Positions 9,573 through 19,770 of a stretch of 64,000 nucleotides of DNA are shown piece after piece. Both the position numbers and the translations under genes were made by a program. The DNA lies in NCBI GenBank assembly GCA_013146195.2, contig CM028380.1:82686407-82750406 (forward strand), read 5' to 3'. The first letter of the stretch is position 1, and each line of letters starts with the position of its first letter. The notes beneath the pieces were generated by a model. That model made no database searches. It saw only the letters and a program-made list of their open reading frames with translations, and was not told where the DNA came from. Source of the DNA: Codonopsis lanceolata. Taxonomy: Eukaryota; Streptophyta; Magnoliopsida; Asterales; Campanulaceae.

Positions 9573-11152
9573 ATGGTTGGGGTTAGGTTTAGGTTTAGGG
9601 ATAGTGTTATGGTTTAGGTTTAGTTTAGGTTTTAGGTTTAAGGTTTACGTTTTAGGGTTAGGGTTAGGGTTTAGGGTTGGGGTTGGGGTTGGGGTGGGGG
9701 TGGGGGTGGGGGTGGGGGTTAGGGTGTGGTTGGGGTTAGGTTTAGGTTTAGGGATAGTGTTATGGTTTAGGTTTAGGTTTAAGTTTTAGGTTTAAGGTTT
9801 ACATTTTAGGGTTAGGGTTGGGGTTTGGGGTTGGGGTTGGGGTTGGGGTTGGGTTAGGGGTGTGGTTAATTGGGGTTAGGTTTAGGTTTAGGGATAGTGT
9901 TATGGTTTAGGTTTAAGGTTTACGTTTGGGTTTTTAGGGTTGGGGCGGCAGGTGGGGGTGGGGTGGGTGGAGTTGGGGGTGTGGTTGGGGGTTAGGTTTA
10001 GGTTTAGGGATGTGTTATGGTTTAGGTTTAGGTTTAGGTTTAGGTTTTAGGTTTAAGGTTTACGTTTTAGGGTTAGGGTTAGGGTTGGGGTTGGGGATGG
10101 GGATGGGGTTGGGGTTGGGGTTGGGGTGGGGGGGTGGGGGTAGGTTGGGGTGGGGTTGGGGTGTGGTTGGGGTGGGGTTGGGGGTGTGGTTGGGGTTAGG
10201 TTTAGGTTTAGGGATAGCGTTATGGTTTAGGTTTAAGGTTAGTGAACTTAGTGTTACGAATTAGGTTTATGGTTTAGGTTCAGGTTTAGGTTTAGGTTTA
10301 CGTTTACGTTTACGTTTTAGGGTTGGGGTTTAGGGTTGGGGTTGGGGTTGGGTGGGGTCAGGGGTGGGGTCAGTTGGGGTTGGGGTTGGGGTTGGGGTTA
10401 GGTTTAGGTTTAGGGATAGTATTATGATTTAGGTTTAGTTTTAGGTTTAGGTTTAAGGTTTAAGGTTTAGGGTTAGGGTTAGGGTTGGGGTTTAGGGTTG
10501 GGGTTGGGGTTGGGGTTGGGGTTGGGGTTGGGGTTGGGGTGGGGGTTGGGGTGGGGGGTGGGGTTGAGTTGTGATTGGGGTTAGGTTTAGGTTTAGGGAT
10601 AGTGTTATGGTTTAGGTTTAGGTTTAGGTTTAGGTTTAGGTTTAAGGTTTAAGGTTTAAGGTTTACGTTTTAGGGTTAGGGTTGGGGTTTAGGGTTAGGG
10701 TTGGGGTTGGGGTTGGGGTGGGGGTTGGGGTTGGGGTGGGGGTTGGGGTCAGGGTGGGGTTGGGGTGTGGTTGGGGGTGGGGTTGGGGTTGGGGTGGGTG
10801 GGGTGGGGGTGGGGGTTGGGGTTGGGGTGGGGGTGGGGTGGAGTTGGGGGTTGGGGTTGGGGTTGGGGTTGAGGTTGGGGTTGGGGTTAGGGTTGGGTTT
10901 TGGTTTAGGGATAGTATTATGATTTAGGTTTAGTTTTAGGTTTAAGGTTTAAGGTTTAAGGTTAGGGTTGGGGGTTGGGGTTGGGGTTGGGGTTGGGGTT
11001 GGGGTTGGGGGTTGGGGGGGGGTTGGGGTTAGGTTTAGGTTTAGGGATAGTGTTATGGTTTAGGTTTAGTTTTAGGTTTAAGTTTAAGGTTTACATTTTA
11101 GGGTTAGGGTTGGGGTTGGGTTTGGGGTTGGGGGTTGGGGTTGGGTGGGGTT
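9573..11152 (+). repeat. Telomere-like G-rich array, left arm
   Basis: About 1.6 kb built from GGTTTA, GGGTTA, TTTAGGG and GGGGTT words, with nine larger units marked by GGGATAGTGTTATGG or a close variant (near 9599, 9755, 9892, 10009, 10211, 10410, 10589, 10908 and 11043). The units are 117-319 bp. G-tracts of 3-5 with 2-3 nt loops occur throughout, so the plus strand should form G-quadruplexes. Only part of it is the canonical plant telomere heptamer, and it is interstitial. The Gly/Val/Leu-rich open frames that cross it are products of the repeat and not genes. Confidence 0.9.
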
Positions 11153-12067
11153 GTATCCAACTTTTCTTATTGACATATACAGGGTAAACTAGAATGGCAC
11201 AAAAACTGCAAACTTAAATTTCAAAACAAGACTCAATGGAACATCATTGAAAGGAAAGTGAGATTGTTTGTTTAAGATATGTGAGATTATTTCAATCAAT
11301 TCTCAAACAGTAGAAGTCAATCCTATTACTAGATATGGGACTAATTTTTTAAAAGAAACCAAAGAGGAAAGTCTTTTTTTGGGGGGACAAAGGGAGTATA
11401 TATATTTATTTATTGTAACAAATTCCAAAGCATATTATAAATGAGGATAATATATGAAATTAAGATCACATATAATAGCAACAAGTCAACACTTAACAAA
11501 AAAAATAGCAATAGCCAACAAGTCAACAACTCAAATTCAACATCCAAACCTAAAATTACATAGCAAAAGTTAAACTTAAGAGTTGATTAAAACTTCAAGT
11601 GGGCCAACAAAAGACTTAACATTCAAAAAAGTGCAGAAATGCAAGTGATTTGTTGCATCAAGCATGACCAATACTCTCAATAAACTCAATCCTTTGGCTT
11701 TACGGTTTTCCTATTCTTTTTCCTCTTTTTTTCCATATTAACTTCGAAAGCACAGTCATCATATTTAAAATATAAGGAGATGTAAAAATGCAACTGAAAA
11801 GTTGAAGCACAAGAATCATAGAACATGCCCAGGCCACAAACACACATAAAAACAAAAATTATAAAAAGAATTTGGAAATGCCACACTCCACTTTTCAACC
11901 AAGCCACTTCATGTAATTCTGTGCTTTACTGGTACATAATGTTTCATGCACTCTACAATGGAATATATGAGTGGGAATAGCACTTCCACAAATATTACGT
12001 TCAAAAACATAAGCAAACTTTTAAAATGGCAATTACAAATAATGATGGCTAGTGGTGAAAATTTTAT
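11153..12067 (-). other. Distal part of the gene-like segment, left arm
   Basis: Mirrors 27721-28632 almost base for base. The minus strand has a 73-codon open reading at 11907-11686 ending in a basic tail (EVNMEKKRKKNRKTVKPKD), with an AT-rich stretch after it. The basic tail could be a nuclear localisation signal, but no family is recognised. Its position downstream (minus strand) of the TATA-containing region near 15500 suggests the last exon of a transposon-borne transcript. Confidence 0.35.
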
Positions 12068-13757
12068 ATAAAACAATAACTTTATGTTTGTTCGCTCTAG
12101 TGAATTCACCCATTCGATGACCACAAAACAGTTGGCATGTACCTATTATGTTTGTTCTTGTCAAGTACCCCCAAACACTACATGTTATGGGGATTTGACA
12201 CATCAACAATGGGGAAAACAATGGATAAGTCACTGTTGAGACAAAGGAGATACCATCATCAGGATCTGAATATTTGCTCAACTTCTGAGCACTAGCAATA
12301 ACCATTCCAGCAGCCCTTGCCTCAAAGGCCTCCAATACAACAGCAGGCTTTAGCCAATCTTCAGCTGCAGATCATAAAAGTACAAAAATCATCAAACTAT
12401 AAATGAAGGTGCACAGGGAACTAATAAAAGATAGAGAAAGAAACAATTTAAATGTTTTCTGAAGTACCTAATAAAACATATAATTAAGCCTACTTTAGGC
12501 AAGAGTAAGACACACATAAGACTCCCTACAGTGTATAAAGAACTTGCAACCTTCTATTAAAAAGTTACTTGAGAAATCATTATGTAAAAGGAGAAGATAC
12601 CTTTTCGAACAGTACAACTACTTTGCATCAGTTGCTGAATGCGCCCTAAATATGCAGTAGTTCCCACTGGCTTCTTTCCAGACCACACCTGAGCAATTGT
12701 CTTCGCAAGAATCCTTGCAACCTACAAACAGATCATACAGTTAAGGGGAGTATACACAGCTTTTATATCCACTATAAAATAATTAGCATATATCAGATAT
12801 TGGGGAAGATTATGGCCCAATCACATCACCAAAAACAAAAGTTACATACAAGGGGGAAGATCAGTAGAAAAAACAAATTTAATGGAGTTAAAAAAAAAGG
12901 CAGCCTTTTAAGCTTCAGATATAGTTTGGCTCCTCTTGAATAAAGCTTTTAAAGTTGGTAGTCCCGCTTGCATTTGTTACTTCCCCTCAGTATTATGCCT
13001 GCATATGTTGACATTCTGTTTGGTTCAAGACATTCCAACTAGCAATAAAAATTTGCACCCAACTTAAACTCTCTGATTTTCTGTACTAGATACAATAACA
13101 TTTTACAGAAATGATCATACTTTACAGCAAGTAGCAATGTAAAAACTAGTTAAACCAACTTATACTACTGCAGTCAAGTAGCAATGTAAATTCTTCTGAA
13201 AAAAAGGAAGCTTTAATGCAGGAAAAACTAGTTAAACTATCTTATACTACTAAAGTCAAAACAGGACATTTATTTAGGAGAGGAGGGAGTATATGTTTTG
13301 GAAAATGATGTTGCATGCTACAAGTCCAACTCCACATGGTATAAGAAGAAACAAAAAATTTAATGGAGTTAAATACTCTGGGTTTGATCTCCTTCGCAGT
13401 TTAGTTGATTAAATAAGTTAGGATTATGTTTGTTAAATTTGGTAAAGGGCTATGAATTGTAGCCAAAGAGGAAGTATGGTACGTCAAGAAGGATGGAAGT
13501 GGGGACCTGTAATTAATTAAGAAGGTGATAGCTAGCTATATATCTAATGCTTGGGGTCAGTTTGTTCGTTGTAGAAGCCGAGGAAGTATTTAAGTATATC
13601 ATCATGGTATCTTAGCTACTCTTACCAATTGATGCGTATAGGAAGCTTGAATCACCGAATCTGTTCTAGCAAAAGGACAACCCTATGGCTGAATTAACAG
13701 TCCAAGAACAGCTCGCAATTCTCCCCAAAACTGCTCAAAAAATACGCCCAAGACTCT
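12068..13757. other. Left-arm-specific block (1.69 kb) replacing 0.42 kb in the right arm
   Basis: At 12068 and 13757 the left arm departs from and rejoins the palindrome. The right arm has 27303-27720 here. The block holds the acyl-CoA oxidase-like exons. The rest (12730-13757) is AT-rich, without recognisable coding sequence. 13380-13640 has a texture like an LTR fragment, but no boundary or primer site is visible. Confidence 0.6.
12254..12721 (-). pseudogene. Two captured exons resembling acyl-CoA oxidase (ACX1/5-like)
   Basis: Acyl-CoA oxidase catalyses the first step of peroxisomal beta-oxidation. On the minus strand exon 12721-12601 reads VARILAKTIAQVWSGKKPVG then TTAYLGRIQQLMQSSCTVRK. 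It ends at a GT donor and joins in phase across a 236-bp intron (acceptor TGCAG) to exon 12364-12254, reading EDWLKPAVVLEAFEARAAGM then VIASAQKLSKYSDPDDG. From memory of the family, this corresponds to the C-terminal half of plant ACX1/ACX5 (VGTTAYMGR and the EDWL-P-VLEAFEAR blocks). I find no upstream FAD-binding or catalytic exons and no downstream exons, so this is a fragment. The mirrored arm has unrelated sequence here, and the fragment lies in the same orientation as the arm's putative promoter. Confidence 0.7.
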
Positions 13758-15560
13758 CTAAAATAACAAAACAATAACTAAATAAAAGAAAATTCAATGG
13801 AGGAATAATGACGTTAGGTGTAAAAAGAGACTTTGCATGAGAAAAAGAGAAAAAAATGTGCCATTCACAAGGATGCAAAACAAACCAGAGGCTGGAAAGT
13901 TCCGAGCGTAGTGTGACAGGATTTCCAGTGCTTATGTCTATAAATTTAGAACGAAAAAATATTTTTAAGGCTTAAATTTGATCTCTAAGACGAGAGAAGT
14001 GAGAACAAGGTCCTGACGCTGTCATTGTTCAAAATTCATATGCATTCTTCCTCGTGCTTATTACATTTACATAGTGAGCGAAATTTACCAATAAACAACT
14101 TTTTGGAAATTCTCTCATAGATATGGGATTTGATTTCGTTCTAACTTGAGACATTCTTTCAGTAGATATCAGCTTCTCAAAGTTTAAATTTGCTTCTAAA
14201 GAAAATAATCTATGGAGCAAGTGAATTAACTGTGAGTATATAGCCAATAAAGCCAAATAAGCATGACCAAGCTCCATAGATTAAAATAATTTTCTTCATT
14301 TTATAATCAACACAGAGACAGAAAACAGACCAGATGCTAAACAGCTACCTTACATCCTCCAATTTTCCCAAAACGACTTGTGAGGATAAACTCAATCACC
14401 ACCAAGGTCAGCAATTAAATGAAGTATAACTAGATTATACTTATGAACAATTTGCAATTTTTCAGTACAACTTATCTCAACAAACACCCCAGCCTAAACT
14501 CATGACATGTATAGCAAATTAAAGCACCCAAAAGTTGCCCACCACTCTCACTATTTAATCTGACCATAGAGCACATGTGCACAAAACACAAACTTCAAAA
14601 TTCAGAATACCCATATCAGCCTAAACTCAAGTCACTGTTACATGAAAATTCCCAAGTTTCCCATAGTTGAACTAAAAAAAACAGGAATTGCATATGGGCA
14701 ACAAATTTTTAAGGCAGTGATTTCAAAATTTTCAGCAGATAACTCAGCATGATACCACCATAATTGAATTCTTACAAAATCGACAGTAAACCATATCATA
14801 GTTATGCACAGATTTTCCGCAAAATTCCCAAAGCAAAATTTCAAATTTCAGCAATAAATAGAAAAATTGAAACAATCTTACTTGAAAATTTTGCAAAGGA
14901 ATTCCGAAATTCAAGCTTTAACCCATTGGAAAAATGGAGGATGTTGTCGACGCCCGGCGAAGAGACGCAGGTGATCAGGCTGGAACTGCTTCGACTGAGT
15001 CGGGATGAACAAAGGTGGAAGGAGATGATGGCTTTGATGAGTTTGCTGCTGGGTTTAGTGAAAGCTTTGGCCTGAGCCAACTGATGGCTGGGATAGAGAA
15101 TGATGGAGCAGAGGGGTACGACTTTTACGATGGGGGAACGAATTGGGTTACTAGATGTCTGTAACGAGGGGCCACAAACTGGTAGGGGGAGTGAACATCA
15201 TGGCCGGAGAAGACAAAGGAGATGGAATCGGGATGGAAAAGATGAAGGATGGGAGATGGTTAGGGAGATGAAGGGTCCGGCTGGAGTTTTGCCGGCGGAG
15301 GAAAGTGGAGTTTGGAGAAGAGGCCGGAGCTGGAACGCGCGCACACGGGCTAGCTGCTGGCTGTCGGCGGTGGATCTGTGGTCGGACATGGAAGGCTGGA
15401 GGAGAGTGAAGGGCCGCCGTTTCTAGGAGGCGGGAGGGAATTTGGGGGAATTTAGGGCGCGAGGGGTTGTAGTGTGTTTGCAATTTTGGGAAAACTATAT
15501 ATATGGAGGGAATTTGGGGGAAATCTGTGTGGGCGGGAGAGGAGAGCGGGAGATCGAAAT
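13758..15560 (-). other. Gene-like 5' segment of the left arm (first exon and long intron?)
   Basis: Mirrors 25500-27302. On the minus strand a TATATATA box near 15494-15505 is followed by a CT/CA-rich leader and an open, Ser/Pro-rich reading at about 15390-15151. A second reading, 15080-14841 (MAQAKAFTKPSSKLIKAIIS and on), follows, then an AT-rich stretch starting GTAAGATTG that looks like an intron donor. A further reading lies at 14277-14029 (MELGHAYLALLAIYS). I recognise none of these. The left and right copies differ by small frameshifting indels near 15370, so at most one frame can be ancestral. Confidence 0.4.
15494..15505 (-). promoter_or_regulatory. Candidate TATA box, left arm
   Basis: CCATATATATAG on the minus strand, followed after about 30 bp by a C- and A-rich leader (CACACTACAACCCC) typical of a plant transcription start. 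The same element occurs in the right arm at 25564-25575 on the plus strand. Sequence appearance only. Confidence 0.4.
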
Positions 15561-16021
15561 AAATTTTTTAATTTATTTCAATATTTTCTAAATTTATATT
15601 TTTGATTTATAGATTTTATTTTGCTTGAAATTAATTTAATAAAAACAAAGTGTGGCGTTCTACATGGTGTAAAACTAGTTAAATATTATTATATTTTATA
15701 ATATAATATTATTAAATTACCAAATCAATTTATTTTAAAAATCAAAGATTAACTACCACAATTATTTTTAAGTAAAAAATTAAAAAAATTATTCAAAATT
15801 ATTTTTAAGTGAATATTTTATATAACTTCCACAATATTATACCGAGTTTTTTACGAAAATATTGTAGCTTTAACTTACGTTACGTTAAGTTGGCTTAAGT
15901 TACGTTACGTTAAGTCACGTTACGTTACTTTCGTTGAAATATTTGTTTTGTAAAATCCCTTTGTAAATTTAAAATAAAAGGCTTTTTGGAATATTTTTGT
16001 TTTTGTAAATTCCCTTTGTGT

Positions 16022-16093
<72 letters not shown>

Positions 16094-16561
16094 GAAATAT
16101 TATAATCATTTTAATGAATAATATTTTATTATTAAATTAATATTTGAAATATTAATTTAATAATATAATATCATTCATTAAAATGATTAGCATCAATATA
16201 ATTACAAAAATTAAAATATTCACATTACAACTTAATTTATATATTTAAGAAAATAATAACAAAATTATATAAATAGAGTAAATTTGAATTTGCATGTGGT
16301 CATATTGTGTTGCATATCTCTAGCACATTCATTAAGCTAAATAATTTCGAATTTAAAATTAGGAAAACCCGCTAAGCGAATTGATGCTTTGTTGTGAACA
16401 AATATTTGATCCGATTGGGTTTTAACGATCGGATCGAATCGAGAAAAAAATGTAACCGAGAATACATTGTGTTCATCATTCTATACAACATTGTCTTGAA
16501 GAATGGCATATTCATGTAAGTTAAGTTACGTTACGTTACGTAGCATTAAGTTAAGTTAAGT
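15561..16561. other. AT-rich DNA, left arm, with TTACG/TTAAG seed and (TA)n
   Basis: No gene. 15866-15935 contains a short cluster of TTACG and TTAAG pentamers, the same words that make up the 2.8-kb satellite further in. 16022-16090 is a (TA)n microsatellite, about twice as long as its mirror at 25001-25036. A palindromic stretch follows at 16090-16190 (ATAATCATTTTAATGAATAA and its inverse). Confidence 0.6.
16022..16090. repeat. (TA)n microsatellite, left arm
   Basis: About 34 TA units without interruption. The mirrored site at 25001-25036 has about half as many, one of the clearest length differences between the arms. Confidence 0.95.
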
Positions 16562-16966
16562 TAAGTTTATGGTTAGTGTTATGGTGTATGGTTTACGTTT
16601 AGGTTTAGGTTTAAGGTTTAGGTTTTAGGGTGGGTTGGGGTGGGGTTGGGGGGGGTTGGGGGTGGGAGTGGGGGTGGGGGTGGGGTTGGGGATGGGGATG
16701 GGGATGGGGTTGGGGTTGGGGTTGGGGTTGGGGTTGGGGGTGGGGGTGGGGTTGGGTTGGGGTTGGGGTTGGGGTTGGGGTTGGGGTGGGGGTGGGGTTG
16801 GGGGTGGGGTTGGGGTTGGGGTTGGGGTTGGGGTTGGGGTTAGGTTTAGGGTTAAGTTTAGGGTTAGTGTTATGGTGTATGGTTTACGTTTAGGTTTAAG
16901 TTTAGGTTTAGATTTTGGGTTTAAGGTTTAGGTTTTTTAGATTAGGGTTGGGGTGGGGGTGGGGTT
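16562..16966 (+). repeat. Inner G-rich array, left arm
   Basis: Words GGGGTT and GGGGGT dominate, bounded on both sides by GTTAGTGTTATGGTGTATGG and GTTTACGTTTAGG. This is a shorter relative of the array at 9573-11152. Mirrored at 24089-24526. Strong G-quadruplex potential on the plus strand. Confidence 0.9.
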
Positions 16967-19770
16967 GCTTAAGTTCGGTTAAGTTAAGGTTAAGTTAAGT
17001 TAAGCTAAGTTAAGTTAAGTTACGTTACGTTAAACTTAGTTAAGTTACGTTATGTTAAGCTAAGTTAAGTTCTGTTAAGTTACGTTAAGTTAAGTTACAT
17101 TACGTTTAAACTAAGTTAACTTACGTTACGTTAAGCTAAGTTAACTTATGTTACGTTAAGTTAAGTTAAGTTAAGTTACGTTAAGTTAAGTTATGTTAAG
17201 TTAAGTTAAGTTAAGTTAGTTAAGCTAAGTTAAGTTAAGCTAAGTTAAAGTTAAGTTAAGTTAAGTTAGAAGTTAAGTTCGTTAAGTTAAGTTAGGTTAG
17301 TTAAGTTAAGTTAAGTTAAAGTTAAGCTAAGTTAAGAAGTTAAGTTACGTTTAGGTTAAGTTAAAGTTAAGCTAAGTTAAGTTAAGTTAGGTTAGCTAAG
17401 TTAAGTTAAGTTAAGTTAAGTTAAGTTAAGCTAGTTAGTTAAGTTAGAAGTTAAGTTAAGTTAAGTTAAGTTAAGTTAAGTTACGTTAAGTTACGTTAAT
17501 TAAGTTAAGTTAAGTTACGTTAAGCTAAGTTAAGTTATGTTAAGTTAAGTTAAAGTTAAGTTAAGTTAAGTTGAAGTTAAGTTGCGAAGTTAAGCTAAGT
17601 TAAGTTAAGTTAAGTTAAAAGTTAAGTTACGTTAAGCTAAGTTAAGAGTTGCGTTAAGTTAAGTTAAAGTTAAGCGTTAAGTTAAGTTGCGTTAGAGCTA
17701 AGTTAGTTAGTTAAGTTAAGTTAAGTTAAGTTAAGCTAAGATTAGTTATTTAAGTTAAGTTAAGTTAAGTTAAGTTAAGTTAAGATTAAGTTAAGTTAAG
17801 TTAAGTTAAGTTAAGTTAGAAGTTACGTTAAGTTAAGTTAACGTTAAGTTAAGTTAAGTTAAAGTTAAGTTAAGTTAAGTTAAGTTAGAGATTACGTTAA
17901 GTTAAGTTAAGTTAAGTTGCGTTAGTGCGTTAAGTTAAGTTAAGTTGCGTTACGTTAGCTAAGTTAAGTTAAGTTAAGTTAAGTTAGAAGTTGCGTTAAG
18001 TTAAGTTAAGTTAGATGATTAAGTTAGAAGTTAAGTTAAGTAAGTTAAGTTAAAGAAAAGTTAAGTTAAGTTAAAAAGTTAAGTTAGTTAAGTTAAGTTA
18101 AGTTAAGTTAAAGTTAAGTTAAGAAGTTAAGTTAAGTTGCTAAGTTAAGTTGCGAATTAAGCTAAGTTAAGTTAGTTAGTTAAGTTAGGATTAAGTTAAG
18201 TTACGTTAAGTTAAGTTAAAAAGTTACGTTAAGTTAAGTTAAGTTAAGTTACGTTAAGTTAAGTTAAGTTAAGTTAAGTATGTTAAAGTTAAGTTAAAAG
18301 TTAAGTTAAGTTAAGTTAAGTTAAGTTAAGCTAAGTTAAGTTAAAATTAAAGTTAAAGTTAAGTTAAGTTAAAGTTAAGTTGAGTTAAGTTAAGTTAGTT
18401 AAGTTAAGTTGCGTTAAGTTAGGGTTACGTTAAGTTAAGTTAAGCTGTTAAGTTAAGTTAAGAGTTATTAAGTTAAGTTAAGTTAAGTTAAGTTAAGTTA
18501 AGTTAGTTAGAGTTAAGTTAAGTTAAGTTAAGTTAAGAAGTTACGTTAAGTTAAGTTGAGTTAAGTTAAGTTAAGTTAAGTTAGATTATTAAAAGTTAAG
18601 TTAAGTTAAAGTTAAGTACGTTAAGTTAAGTTAAGTTAAGTTACGTTCGTTTAAGTTAAGTTATGTTACGTTAAGTTAAAGTTAAGTTAAGTTAGGATTA
18701 AGTTAAGTTAGTTGAAGTTGCGTTAAGTTAAGTTGCGTTCGTAAGCTTAGTTAAGTTGCGAGTTAAGGTTAAGTTATGTTAAGTTAGGTTACGTTAAGTT
18801 AGAAGTTAAGTTGAAGTTAACGTTAAGAGTTAAGTTATGCTAAGTTAAGTTAAGTTAAGTTAAGCTAAGTTAAAGTTAAGTTAAAGCGTTAAGTTAAGTT
18901 AAGTTAAGTTAAGAAGTTAAGTTAAGTTAAGTTAAGTTAAGTTAAAGTTAAGTTAAGTTAAGTTAAGTTTGCGTTAAGTTAGAAGTTAGTTAAGTTAAAG
19001 TTAAGTTAAGTTAAGTTAAGTTGCGAGTTGCGTTACGTTAGTTAAGTTAGAGTTGAAGTTACGTTACATTTAAATTTAAGTTAAGTTAAGTTAGAAGTTA
19101 AGTTAAGTTAAGTTAAGTTAAGTTGAGTTATTTAGTTAAGTTAGTTGAGTTGCGTTAAAGTTAAGTTAAGAAGTTATTAAGTTAAGTTAGTTAAGATGTT
19201 AAGTTAGTTAGTTAAGTTGAAGTTAAGTTAAGTTACATTACGTTGAAGTTAAGTTAGGAAGTTAGGTTAAGATTTAATTTAAGTTAAGTTGAAAGTTAGT
19301 TAAGTTAAGTTAAGTTAAGTTAGTTACGTTAAGTTAAGTTAGAAGTTTGTTAAGTTAAGTTAAAGTTAAGTTACGAAGTTAAGTTAGAAGTTATGTTACG
19401 TAAGCTAAGTTAAGTTAAGTTGGAGTTCGTTAAGTTAAGTTAGAATTTGCGTTAAGATTGGTGCGTTAAGTTAGAAATTAAGGTTAAGTTTAGTTAAGCT
19501 AAGTTAAGTTAGGATTCAGGGGTTAAGTTAAGAAGTTAAGCTAAGTTAAGTTGGGATTGACTAAGAAAGCTAATTTAAGTTAGTTAAAGTTAAGTTGCGT
19601 TACGTTAAGCTAAGTTAAGTTGAAGTTAAGTTAAGCTAAGTTAGGAAGTTAAGTTAAGTTAAGGTAAGTTAATAAGCTAAGTTAGAAGTTAGTTAAGTTA
19701 AGTTAAGTTAAGTTAAGTTACGTTAAGCGTTGCGTTCGTTAAGTTAAATTAAAGAAGTTAAGTTAAGTTA
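16967..19770 (+). repeat. TTAAG pentanucleotide satellite, left arm
   Basis: About 2.8 kb of nearly continuous AAGTT units with variants TTACG, TTATG, TAGTT and GCGTT. Variation increases towards 18700-19770, next to the Gypsy fragment. The mirrored array (21736-24088) reads CTTAA. No coding potential. This is a simple-sequence satellite, not a telomeric repeat. Confidence 0.95.

Noticed and set aside
9573..11152. True telomere or chromosome end
   Set aside because: The array is interstitial, flanked by unique sequence, mostly non-canonical units, and mirrored at 28633-30142.
9577..11187. Long open readings rich in Gly, Val, Leu and Trp across the G-rich arrays (also 16630-16931, 24138-24524, 28614-28850, 29940-30140)
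   Set aside because: They are the translation of GGGGTT/GGTTTA repeats, open in several frames at once, with no start context or domain.
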